Assembly: GCF_024124905.1 (NCBI RefSeq)
Contig: NZ_JAMXST010000002.1
Coordinates: 496,001 to 560,000, forward strand
Origin: Cellulosimicrobium cellulans
GTDB taxonomy: Bacteria > Actinomycetota > Actinomycetes > Actinomycetales > Cellulomonadaceae
DNA length: 64,000 bases
Direction of reading: 5' to 3'
Each line of letters opens with the position of its first letter. The stretch's first letter is position 1. Made by a program: the position numbers and the translations under genes. Shown one piece after another: positions 32,359-40,389 of this stretch. A model generated the notes under the pieces. It saw only the letters and a program-made list of their open reading frames with translations. It was not told where the DNA came from and made no database searches.

Positions 32359-32376
32359 GCGCGGGCAGCCGGGCCC

Positions 32377-32382
32377 TACCGT
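32377..32382 (+). promoter_or_regulatory. -10 hexamer TACCGT for a leaderless transcript
   Basis: TACCGT, six bases, then GTG 32389. Confidence 0.55.
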
Positions 32383-32388
32383 GGACCC

Positions 32389-32670
32389 GTGGGCGACGCG
32401 AGGACGGACGGGACGGTGCCGCGGTACCGCGTCCTGCGGGACGGGCGGGTCGTGCTCGTCGTGCGCGGCGAGCCGGGCGTGCTCGTGAGCGCCTCCGTGC
32501 CGCCCCCGCTGCCCGGAACCGCGCCGGTCACGCACCCCTTCGCGACGGCGACGTTCACCGCCACGCTGCACGAGGGCACGCTCGGGTCGCTCCTGCGGGA
32601 GGCGCCCGACCTCGCGGCGTTCCTCGCCGCCGTCGAGCGCGCGGGCTACGTCGTCGAACCGGACGGGTGA
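32389..32670 (+). CDS. Uncharacterised small protein (93 aa)
   Basis: 93 aa. A strand-rich first half (YRVLRDGRVVLVVRGEPGVLV) is followed by a helix containing GTLGSLLREAPDLAAFLAAV and ending YVVEPDG. There is no membrane segment or known motif. The leaderless geometry upstream (TACCGT at 6 bases) and codon use like its neighbours support a real gene. I do not recognise the family. Confidence 0.6.
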   Translation: MGDARTDGTVPRYRVLRDGRVVLVVRGEPGVLVSASVPPPLPGTAPVTHPFATATFTATLHEGTLGSLLREAPDLAAFLAAVERAGYVVEPDG

Positions 32671-33047
32671 CCGGTGCCGCGACGTCGGCCCGGACCGCGT
32701 CCCGGACGAGCGCCCCCGCCCCTCGACGTGGAGGAGCAGGGACGCCTTCGAGCACTCCGGCGGGCGGTGGCCCGTCGAAGAGGTGCACCGGCCGCGGGCT
32801 TCTTCACCGACCGGTGCCCCCTGCGGCACCTCGGCCGCCCGTCCACCGTAGGAGGTGGGTCCGAGTCCTCGCCACCTCTCGCCACCGCCGCTCCGGGGCG
32901 TACGGTCGAGAGATCGGGCTTGGGACCGAGCGCCGCGTTCTCGGAGGACGGCAGAGGACGGACCCTCCGAGGACGACGACGCCCACGGAGCCCTGCGGCG
33001 CGGAACGAACGGGGCTCCTGCCCAGGTGCGTTCGCATCGGTCGCGTG
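32671..33047. other. 377-bp region without a recognisable gene
   Basis: Open frames here lack codon bias and start signals. A GCACCGG...CCGGTGC inverted repeat (about 32784-32817) could end the 93-aa gene's transcript or the minus-strand tRNA-Arg transcript. Nothing else is evident. Confidence 0.4.
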
Positions 33048-33123
<76 letters not shown>

Positions 33124-33131
33124 GCGCGCCC

Positions 33132-33137
33132 ATCGTA
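33132..33137 (-). promoter_or_regulatory. Putative -10 (TACGAT) of the tRNA-Arg promoter
   Basis: Minus-strand TACGAT ends 8 bp before the tRNA 5' end at 33123, so transcription would start almost at the mature end. Confidence 0.45.
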
Positions 33138-33242
33138 GTGGGCGCGGGGCGTGCTCGGGAGGTGGGCCGTGATGACGGACGTGCAGGTGGGGTGGTCGCG
33201 CGTCGTGCGGCGCGTGCGTTTGGCGGGGCCCCCGGCAGCCGT

Positions 33243-33248
33243 CACTAT
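33243..33248 (+). promoter_or_regulatory. -10 hexamer CACTAT for a leaderless transcript
   Basis: CACTAT, six bases, then GTG 33255; a weaker match to TAnnnT but the same spacing. Confidence 0.45.
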
Positions 33249-33254
33249 GAACCA

Positions 33255-34937
33255 GTGAGAACCCCAGACGCCGCCACGAGCGACGCGAGCCCCGCCGCGC
33301 CCGGCCGGTCGCCGGGCTCGTGGAGGCCCGCGCAGGCGACCGAGGAGCTCGGTGTCACGGTCTACGACGTCGCGCGCGACCTGCGCCGCGACGTGGCGGA
33401 CGTGCGCCTCCCGCTCGCGATCGACGGCGCGGCGGAGTCGGACGCGTCACGGCGCCGCCTCCTCACGCAGCTCGACGAGCACCTGCTGCCGCGGCTGCGC
33501 GAGCTGTCCTCCCCGGCGATCGTCGTCATCGCGGGGTCGACGGGCGCGGGCAAGTCGACGCTGTACAACTCGCTGCTCGGCGAGGAGGTGTCGCAGGCGG
33601 GCGTGCTGCGGCCCACGACGCGCGAGCCGGTCCTCGCGTTCAACCCGCTCGACGCGGACGTGATCGTCGAGGGCCCGGTGACGCGTGTCGCGCGCGTCGT
33701 CGACCACGACGGCGTCCCGCGCGGCACGGGCCTGCTCGACGCCCCGGACCTGGACTCGCTCCTGTCCGAGAACCGCGACACGGCGAGCCTGCTGCTCGAG
33801 GCGGCGGACCTGTGGCTGTTCGTCACGACCGCCTCGCGCTACGGCGACGCGCTGCCGTGGCAGGCGCTGTCGCGCGCGAAGGAGCGTGGCGCGAGCGTCG
33901 CGATGGTGCTCAACCGCGTCCCGCGCGAGACCCTCACGACGATCCGCGGCGACCTGCTGCAGCGCCTGCGCGACCACGGCATGGACGGGACCCCGCTCTT
34001 CGTCGTGCCCGACGTCGGCCCGCACGAGGGACTGCTCGACCGCTCCGTCGTGGCGCCGGTCGCGCGCTGGCTCACGATGCTCGCGGGACCGGACCGGTCG
34101 CGCGCGGTGATCGTGCGCACGCTCAAGGGGGCGCTCGGCGCGCTGCCCGCCTGGGTCACGGGCGTCTCGGACGCGGTGGAGCAGCAGGTGGAGGCCGCGG
34201 CGGACCTGCGCTCGGCGGCGGAGAAGGCGGTCCCGCCCGTGCGGGACGCCGCGCGCCGGGCCGCGCTGGACGGCGCCGTCGCGCACGGGTCGCTCGAGGC
34301 GCGGTGGGCCCAGGTGACGGGCGCGGAGCGCGTGGACCGCGTCAAGGTGCGCGGCGGCGTGGTCCGGTCGTCCAAGCGCCGCGGGCGCGCGCGCGACCTC
34401 GTGCTCGCCCCGCTGCTCGACGAGACGCGCGACGCCGCGCACCGCACGCTCGCCGCGAACGGCGTCCTGGCCCACGAGGCGCTGCGCGCCGCGCTCGACG
34501 GGGACCGGCCGCTGCCAGGAGCCTCCGACGTCCTGCCGACCGAGGAGGACGCCGCCGCGCGGCGCGAGGCCTCGGCCACGACCCAGGTGCTCCAGTGGTC
34601 CCGGCGGGCCGAGCAGGTCGTCACCGAGCTTGCCGCCCCGGTGGCGGGCGAGCCCGCCCGGGCGGCGGTCAAGGCGTTCGGCGAGACCGGTCTCGCCGCC
34701 CTGCTGCTCGCGGGCGCCGCCGGGAGCGACGACGCGGCCCGCCTCGTGCGGACCGTGCTCGCCGACACGGGCGACGACGCGCTCGCGGCGCTGCGCGAGG
34801 ACCTCGCCGACCGGGCCGCCACCATGGTCGAGCGCGAGGCGGAGCCCGTCCTCACCGCGCTCGCCGACCCCGCGCTCGCCGCGGACGCCGCCGTCGGGCT
34901 GCGCCTACGACTCGCCGAGCTGAGGAGGCTCATGTGA
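33255..34937 (+). CDS. Dynamin-like GTPase, DynA-like subunit (pair 1)
   Basis: 560 aa. The G domain has G1 GSTGAGKST near residue 93 and G2 RPTTREPV. G3 is degenerate (DAPD in place of DxxG) and G4 is NRVP in place of NKxD. After the G domain come long amphipathic helices with basic patches (SSKRRGRARD), and no convincing membrane segment. It starts an overlapping pair with a membrane GTPase, the layout of DynA-DynB in Streptomyces, which stabilise division septa. GTG 33255 is chosen from the CACTAT-N6 geometry; the frame is open further upstream but lacks start signals. Confidence 0.82.
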   Translation: MRTPDAATSDASPAAPGRSPGSWRPAQATEELGVTVYDVARDLRRDVADVRLPLAIDGAAESDASRRRLLTQLDEHLLPRLRELSSPAIVVIAGSTGAGKSTLYNSLLGEEVSQAGVLRPTTREPVLAFNPLDADVIVEGPVTRVARVVDHDGVPRGTGLLDAPDLDSLLSENRDTASLLLEAADLWLFVTTASRYGDALPWQALSRAKERGASVAMVLNRVPRETLTTIRGDLLQRLRDHGMDGTPLFVVPDVGPHEGLLDRSVVAPVARWLTMLAGPDRSRAVIVRTLKGALGALPAWVTGVSDAVEQQVEAAADLRSAAEKAVPPVRDAARRAALDGAVAHGSLEARWAQVTGAERVDRVKVRGGVVRSSKRRGRARDLVLAPLLDETRDAAHRTLAANGVLAHEALRAALDGDRPLPGASDVLPTEEDAAARREASATTQVLQWSRRAEQVVTELAAPVAGEPARAAVKAFGETGLAALLLAGAAGSDDAARLVRTVLADTGDDALAALREDLADRAATMVEREAEPVLTALADPALAADAAVGLRLRLAELRRLM

Positions 34938-36520
34938 CGTCCCACGACGCCCAGCTGCGTGCCCGGGTCGACGACCTCGCGCGCGCGGTGGACCTCGCGG
35001 GGGACCGCCTCGACCCCGCGGTCGCGGCCCAGGTGCGCGACGCGATCGGGGGCGTGCGCGAGCGCCTCGCGCTCGGCGTCGACCACACGGTCGTCGCGCT
35101 CGCGGGCGGCACCGGGTCGGGCAAGTCGAGCCTGTTCAACCGCGTGTCCCGGCTCGACTTCGCGGACGTCGGCGTGAAGCGCCCGACGACGGCGCGCGTC
35201 ACCGCGTGCTCGTGGAGCGGCGCGGCGACGGCCCTGCTCGACTGGCTCGAGGTGGACCCGGAGCGCCGCATCACGCGCGACGGCGAGCTCGACGCCGAGG
35301 ACGAGGCGGCGCTCGGCGGACTCGTCCTGCTCGACCTCCCGGACCACGACTCGATCGAGCCCGCGCACCGCGACGTCGTCGACCGGGTGCTCCCGCTCGT
35401 CGACCTGCTCGTGTGGGTCGTGGACCCGCAGAAGTACGCGGACGACGCGCTGCACTCGGGCTACCTGCAGAAGTCGGCGGGGCTCGAGGGGTCGATGGTC
35501 GTCGCGCTCAACCAGATCGACACCGTCCCCGAGGCGCGCCGTGCTTCGCTCGTCGAGGACATGGGGCGGCTGCTCGAGGAGGACGGGCTCGACGGCGTCT
35601 ACGTCACGACCGTCTCCGCCCGCACGGGCGAGGGCCTGGACGAGCTGCGCTCGCTGCTGGAGCAGGCGGTCGCGCGGCGCAGCGTCGCCGCGAGCCGCGT
35701 CGCGGGCGAGCTCGACCGGGCGGGTGCGCTCCTGCTGGAGCAGCTCCCGGGCGACGTGCCGTGGACCATGAGCACGGCCGTCGAGGAGGAGGTCGACGCG
35801 CTCGCCGACGCGACGGGCCTCGCCGCCGTCGCCGGGCAGGTCGGCGCGGCGGTGCGCAACGGCTACGGCCGACCCGAGTTCTCGCCGCCGCAGCCCGACG
35901 CCGTCGCGCTCTCGCGCTCGCGCTGGCTCGCGCGCGCCGGACGGTCCCTGCGACCGGGGTGGCAGAGGGCGCTCGACGCCGCCGTCGCGCCGTCGGGGAA
36001 GGTCGCGGAGGCGACGCGGTCGGCGCTCGCGAAGATCCCTCTCGACACGCGCGGGCCCTCGTCGTCGCGCCCGACGCGGCGCGCGGCCTGGACGGCGCTC
36101 GGCCTCGGGGTCGTCGCGGGCGTCCTCGCCGTGCTCGGCTCGCTGCGCGTGCTCGACCTCGGGCGGACGCTCGTCACCGTGTGCGCGGTCGTCGCGGCGG
36201 TCGCCGTGCTCGGCGCCGTGGTCGCGTTCCTCGTCGCGCTCCAGGTGCGCCGCACGCTCGCGCGACGGCGCGAGCAGCAGGTGCTCGCGTCCGGCCGGGG
36301 AGCGATCGAGCGGGTCGTGCAGGACGCCATGGGCAAGCCGACCCAGGCGCTCCTCGACACCCACCGTCAGGTCCGCGAGCTGGCGCAGTCCGCCCGGGAC
36401 AAGGCGCCCGCGGCGCCGCTCACGGGGGCGCTACGGCTACCCACAGGCCCGGAGGTCGCGGGCCCGTCCACAGGCGACGGCACGACGACGGACGGCACCG
36501 CCGCTCCCACCGCACCCTGA
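34934..36520 (+). CDS. Dynamin-like membrane GTPase, DynB-like subunit (pair 1)
   Basis: 528 aa. G1 is GGTGSGKSS near residue 58, G2 RPTTARV, G3 degenerate (LLDLPDHDS), G4 intact NQID and G5 VSARTGEG. Two membrane segments (about 385-405 and 412-437) are followed by a basic stretch RRTLARRREQQ and a helical tail ending in a Thr/Pro-rich segment. GTG 34934 overlaps the stop of the DynA-like gene (GTGA). In Streptomyces, DynB is the membrane-anchored partner that recruits DynA to septa. The motif VVDPQKYAD is shared exactly with the second pair's partner at 42450. Confidence 0.84.
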   Translation: MTSHDAQLRARVDDLARAVDLAGDRLDPAVAAQVRDAIGGVRERLALGVDHTVVALAGGTGSGKSSLFNRVSRLDFADVGVKRPTTARVTACSWSGAATALLDWLEVDPERRITRDGELDAEDEAALGGLVLLDLPDHDSIEPAHRDVVDRVLPLVDLLVWVVDPQKYADDALHSGYLQKSAGLEGSMVVALNQIDTVPEARRASLVEDMGRLLEEDGLDGVYVTTVSARTGEGLDELRSLLEQAVARRSVAASRVAGELDRAGALLLEQLPGDVPWTMSTAVEEEVDALADATGLAAVAGQVGAAVRNGYGRPEFSPPQPDAVALSRSRWLARAGRSLRPGWQRALDAAVAPSGKVAEATRSALAKIPLDTRGPSSSRPTRRAAWTALGLGVVAGVLAVLGSLRVLDLGRTLVTVCAVVAAVAVLGAVVAFLVALQVRRTLARRREQQVLASGRGAIERVVQDAMGKPTQALLDTHRQVRELAQSARDKAPAAPLTGALRLPTGPEVAGPSTGDGTTTDGTAAPTAP

Positions 36521-36564
36521 GGCGGTGGCCGGGACCAGCCCGGCCGCCGACCTCAGGAGGAACC

Positions 36565-37212
36565 ATGCCCGGTGACGTCACGGTCACGCTGTCCGGCTTC
36601 GTCGCGACCACGCCCACGCTGTTCCGCTCGCAGTCCGGCAACGACTTCACGAGCTTCCGCATCGCCCAGACGCGCCGCTACCTCGACCGCGAGCGCGGCG
36701 AGTGGGTCGACGGCCGCACGCTGTGGTTCACCGTCAAGGCGTGGAAGCACGTCGCGCGCAACGTCGCGCTGTCCCTGCACAAGGGCGACCCCGTGGTCGT
36801 CACGGGGCGGCTCTCGCTCGACGAGTGGGACGGCCCGGACGGCCCGCGCACCAGCCTCGTCGTGGAGGCCACCGCGCTCGGCCCCGACCTGACGCTCGGC
36901 GAGGCCCGCTTCGCCCGCACGGTCCACCGGCGCGAGGACGACGGCGCGCGCCGGGGCGATGCGGCCGGTGCCGTGGCGGTCGGCACCGCGGGTGGCCCGG
37001 ACGGGGCGGACCGGTCGTCCGGCCGACCGGGCGCCGCGCCGCACGACGGCGCCGCGTTCGAGGGCGCGCCGCTCGACGACCCGTGGACCCTCGCGGACGC
37101 CGGCGCGGCGCTCGCGGGCGAGCCCGGCGAGCCGTCCGACGACGACGCACCCGCCGACGGCGCCGCCGAGCCGGTGGCCGACGCCGAGACCGACGCGCTG
37201 GCGTCCGTCTGA
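36565..37212 (+). CDS. ssb: Single-stranded DNA-binding protein paralogue
   Basis: 215 aa. The OB fold occupies about residues 3-112: VTLSGFVATTPTLFRSQSGN, FRIAQTRRYLDR, LWFTVKAWKHVARNVALSL, GDPVVVTGRLSL. The tail is acidic and Gly/Ala-rich, but it ends AETDALASV and lacks the DDDIPF-like tip that recruits repair proteins. It is therefore probably a secondary SSB (SsbB type) rather than the replication SSB. The ATG has a strong CAGGAGGAA Shine-Dalgarno sequence. It lies 44 bp after the DynB-like gene and may be cotranscribed. Confidence 0.88.
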   Translation: MPGDVTVTLSGFVATTPTLFRSQSGNDFTSFRIAQTRRYLDRERGEWVDGRTLWFTVKAWKHVARNVALSLHKGDPVVVTGRLSLDEWDGPDGPRTSLVVEATALGPDLTLGEARFARTVHRREDDGARRGDAAGAVAVGTAGGPDGADRSSGRPGAAPHDGAAFEGAPLDDPWTLADAGAALAGEPGEPSDDDAPADGAAEPVADAETDALASV

Positions 37213-37346
37213 GCGACGCCTGCGGGCGGTGCCGCGGCCCGCGGGGGTCGCGGCGCCGTCGGGCGCGCCCCGGTGGCCCGACCGCGTAGGCTGAGTGGTC
37301 GACGAATCCCGTACCTCTCCCGACCGAAACGGTGGAACGACAGGCT

Positions 37347-39029
37347 GTGGCTGAGTTCATCTACTCCATGTACAAGGCGCGCAAGGCGCACGGAGACAAG
37401 GTCATCCTCGACGACGTCTCCCTGAACTTCCTGCCCGGCGCCAAGATCGGCGTCGTGGGCCCCAACGGCGCCGGGAAGTCCACGATCCTCAAGATCATGG
37501 CCGGCCTGGACACGCCGTCGAACGGCGAGGCGCGCCTCTCCCCGGGCTACAGCGTCGGCATCCTGCTCCAGGAGCCGCCGCTCAACGAGGAGAAGACGGT
37601 CCTCGGCAACGTGCAGGAGGCCGTCGCGGACATCCTCGCCAAGAAGCAGCGCTTCGACGAGATCTCCGCGCTCATGGCGGAGCCCGACGCGGACTTCGAC
37701 GCGCTCCTCGCCGAGATGGGCACGCTGCAGGAGGCCATCGACGCCGCGGACGCGTGGGACCTCGACTCGCAGCTCGAGCAGGCGATGGACGCGCTGCGCT
37801 GCCCGCCGCCGGACGCCGACGTGTCGGTGCTCTCCGGTGGTGAGCGTCGCCGCGTCGCGCTGTGCAAGCTCCTGCTCGAGAAGCCGGACCTGCTGCTGCT
37901 CGACGAGCCCACGAACCACCTGGACGCCGAGTCCGTGCTGTGGCTCGAGCAGCACCTCGCGACGTACCCCGGCGCGATCCTCGCCGTCACGCACGACCGG
38001 TACTTCCTCGACCACGTCGCGGAGTGGATCTGCGAGGTCGACCGCGGCCGCCTGTACCCCTACGAGGGCAACTACTCGACCTACCTCGAGAAGAAGGGCG
38101 AGCGCCTCCAGGTCCAGGGCAAGAAGGACGCCAAGCTCGCCAAGCGCCTCAAGGAGGAGCTGGAGTGGGTCCGGTCCAACGCGAAGGGCCGCCAGACCAA
38201 GTCGAAGGCCCGCCTCGCCCGGTACGAGGAGATGGCGGCCGAGGCCGAGCGCACGAGGAAGCTCGACTTCGAGGAGATCCAGATCCCGCCGGGCCCGCGC
38301 CTGGGCAACGTGGTCCTCGAGGCGTCGAACCTCCAGAAGGGCTTCGACGGGCGCCAGCTCATCGACGGCCTGAGCTTCACGCTGCCGCGCAACGGCATCG
38401 TGGGAGTCATCGGCCCGAACGGCGTCGGCAAGACGACGTTGTTCAAGACGATCGTCGGGCTCGAGCCGCTGGACGGCGGCGACCTCAAGGTCGGTGAGAC
38501 CGTGTCGATCTCCTACGTCGACCAGTCGCGCGGCGGCATCGACCCGAAGAAGACGCTGTGGGAGGTCGTGTCCGACGGTCTCGACTTCATCAAGGTCGGC
38601 AACGTCGAGATCCCGTCGCGCGCCTACGTCGCGTCGTTCGGTTTCAAGGGCCCGGACCAGCAGAAGCCCGCGGGCGTGCTGTCGGGCGGTGAGCGCAACC
38701 GTCTCAATCTCGCGCTCACGCTCAAGCAGGGCGGCAACCTCCTGCTGCTCGACGAGCCGACGAACGACCTCGACGTCGAGACCCTGGGCTCGCTCGAGAA
38801 CGCGCTGCTCGAGTTCCCGGGCTGCGCCGTCGTGGTGTCCCACGACCGGTGGTTCCTCGACCGGGTCGCGACGCACATCCTCGCGTACGAGGGCACGGAG
38901 GAGGACCCGGCGAACTGGTACTGGTTCGAGGGCAACTTCGCGTCCTACGAGGAGAACAAGGTCGAGCGCCTCGGTGCCGACGCTGCGCGCCCGCACCGCG
39001 TGACGTACCGCAAGCTCACGCGCGACTGA
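37347..39029 (+). CDS. ettA: Energy-dependent translational throttle protein EttA (ABC-F ATPase)
   Basis: 560 aa. Two ABC domains in one soluble chain. The first has Walker A VGPNGAGKST (about residue 37), the long linker at ABC1 and signature LSGGERRR. The second has Walker A IGPNGVGKTT and LSGGERNR, with LLLLDEPTNHLD and LLLLDEPTNDLD. The PtIM linker (about 240-320) is basic and helical. It binds the ribosomal E site and gates the first peptide bond according to ADP/ATP. GTG 37347 gives the family start MAEFIYSM. Confidence 0.95.
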   Translation: MAEFIYSMYKARKAHGDKVILDDVSLNFLPGAKIGVVGPNGAGKSTILKIMAGLDTPSNGEARLSPGYSVGILLQEPPLNEEKTVLGNVQEAVADILAKKQRFDEISALMAEPDADFDALLAEMGTLQEAIDAADAWDLDSQLEQAMDALRCPPPDADVSVLSGGERRRVALCKLLLEKPDLLLLDEPTNHLDAESVLWLEQHLATYPGAILAVTHDRYFLDHVAEWICEVDRGRLYPYEGNYSTYLEKKGERLQVQGKKDAKLAKRLKEELEWVRSNAKGRQTKSKARLARYEEMAAEAERTRKLDFEEIQIPPGPRLGNVVLEASNLQKGFDGRQLIDGLSFTLPRNGIVGVIGPNGVGKTTLFKTIVGLEPLDGGDLKVGETVSISYVDQSRGGIDPKKTLWEVVSDGLDFIKVGNVEIPSRAYVASFGFKGPDQQKPAGVLSGGERNRLNLALTLKQGGNLLLLDEPTNDLDVETLGSLENALLEFPGCAVVVSHDRWFLDRVATHILAYEGTEEDPANWYWFEGNFASYEENKVERLGADAARPHRVTYRKLTRD

Positions 39030-39050
39030 CGCCGCGACTCGAGCGACCAC

Positions 39051-39083
39051 GACGCCGGGCGGGACTCGTTCCCGTCCGGCGTC
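39051..39083 (+). terminator. Terminator hairpin after ettA
   Basis: 14-bp stem (39051-39064 with 39070-39083, one G-U pair) and a 5-base loop. A second inverted repeat (39116-39131 with 39148-39164, CGGGTTCCGCGCCCGC type) follows. Confidence 0.75.
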
Positions 39084-39202
39084 TGTGCGTCTGTGTCCGG
39101 GTGTCCGGGAGCTCGCGGGTTCCGCGCCCGCTTGCTCCCGCGCCGCTGCGGGCGCGGAAACCCGTTGACGCCGCCGTCGGCACCTCGGCAGGATCGCGCG
39201 GC

Positions 39203-40240
39203 ATGACCCTCGACCTCGCTCCCTCGCGTGTACGCCCCGTCTGGCCCGACCTCCCGCGGGCGGTGCGCGCCGCCGTCGAGGCCCGGCTGGGCGCCGTCGT
39301 CTCTGGGTGGACGAGCCACGACGGCGGCTACTCGCAAGGGCTCGCGTCCACGCTGCGGACGAGCGGCGGGGACGTGTTCGTCAAGGCGGTCGGGCCCGAG
39401 CACGCGTTCACCCGCGACCTGTACCGGCTCGAGGCGCGCGTCGCCGCGGCGCTGCCGGCGGGGACGCCGGCACCCGCGCTCCGGTGGGTCCTCGACGACG
39501 ACCTCGACGGCGTCGGCGAGTGGGTCGCGCTGGCGTTCGACGCCGTCCCCGGCCGGTCCGTGGCCACGCCGTGGCGGGACGACGAGCTCGCCGCGGTGGC
39601 CGACCTCGCACGCCGCGTCGCGGAGGTCGAGATCCCCAGGGACGCTCCGCTCCCGCGCTTCGCGGAGACCGTCGGGTGGCGCGAGTGGGAGGACCTCGCG
39701 GACCGCCGTCCGCCGGGTCTGAGCACGTACGACCCGTGGGTCGCGGCCCGGCTCGACCGGCTCGCCGCGCTCGCCGAGCCGTGGCCCAAAGCCACTGCGG
39801 GCGACCACCTCGTCCACGGCGACCTCCGGGGCGACAACACCCTGCTCGTGAACCGGGCGGCGCTCGGCACCGCGAACGGCAGTGGCACCGCGCCCGGCGG
39901 TGGCACCACGTCCCGCGGTGGGCGCGCCACGGACGGGCACGTCGCCGTCGCCGTCGACTGGCCGTACGCCGCGCGCGGCGCCGCGTTCTGCGACGCGGTC
40001 GGCATGCTCCCGGCCGTGCAGGTCGAGGGCGGCCCGCCGCCGGAAGAGGTGCTCCGGCGGCACCCGCTGCCGCGCGACGTCGAGCCCGACGCCGTGACCT
40101 GCTACCTCGCGGCGCTCACGGGCTACTTCCTCGCGTCCTCGCTCGACCCCGCGCCGCCGGGGATCCCGCACGTGCGGGCGTTCCAGCGCGCGCAGGCCGA
40201 GGTGGGGGTCGCGTGGCTCCGGCGCCGCCTGGGGGAGTGA
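39203..40240 (+). CDS. Aminoglycoside phosphotransferase (APH) family kinase
   Basis: 345 aa. Protein-kinase-like fold: an N-lobe with GGDVFVKAVG (ATP-binding Lys), the catalytic loop HGDLRGDNTLL near residue 207 and the metal Asp in VAVDWPYAARG near residue 252. A Gly/Thr/Ser-rich insertion (about 222-245) lies between these motifs and is unusual. It phosphorylates a small alcohol or sugar; antibiotic resistance is not implied, since this family is large and mostly metabolic. It stands alone between a terminator and an inverted repeat. Confidence 0.83.
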   Translation: MTLDLAPSRVRPVWPDLPRAVRAAVEARLGAVVSGWTSHDGGYSQGLASTLRTSGGDVFVKAVGPEHAFTRDLYRLEARVAAALPAGTPAPALRWVLDDDLDGVGEWVALAFDAVPGRSVATPWRDDELAAVADLARRVAEVEIPRDAPLPRFAETVGWREWEDLADRRPPGLSTYDPWVAARLDRLAALAEPWPKATAGDHLVHGDLRGDNTLLVNRAALGTANGSGTAPGGGTTSRGGRATDGHVAVAVDWPYAARGAAFCDAVGMLPAVQVEGGPPPEEVLRRHPLPRDVEPDAVTCYLAALTGYFLASSLDPAPPGIPHVRAFQRAQAEVGVAWLRRRLGE

Positions 40241-40248
40241 GCCACGAC

Positions 40249-40320
40249 CGCGAGATCGACCCGAGCGTCCGAGATCGGCCCTCGGAGGGCCGATCTGATG
40301 CCTGGCGGGTCGACCTCGCG
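40249..40320. repeat. Nested inverted repeat after the APH-type gene
   Basis: Outer arms CGCGAGATCGACCC (40249-40262) and GGGTCGACCTCGCG (40307-40320), one mismatch. The inner arms are AGATCGGCCCTC and GAGGGCCGATCT (40272-40283 with 40285-40296), perfect, with almost no loop. It may act as a terminator or a mobile palindromic element. Confidence 0.65.
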
Positions 40321-40377
40321 TGCGGAGAGGGTGGGGCCCGCACCGTGTCACACCGGGCCTGACCAGCGGCGTTCCGG

Positions 40378-40383
40378 CAGACT
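40378..40383 (+). promoter_or_regulatory. -10 hexamer CAGACT for a leaderless transcript
   Basis: CAGACT, six bases, then ATG 40390. Confidence 0.45.
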
Positions 40384-40389
40384 GGCGGG

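Noticed and set aside
32840-32870. T-arm-like sequence (GGGTCCGAGTCC) suggesting a tRNA fragment
   Set aside because: No matching acceptor, D or anticodon arms could be found around it.
39203-40240. Aminoglycoside resistance gene
   Set aside because: The fold and motifs are those of the broad APH-like kinase family; no evidence for an antibiotic substrate or mobile context.
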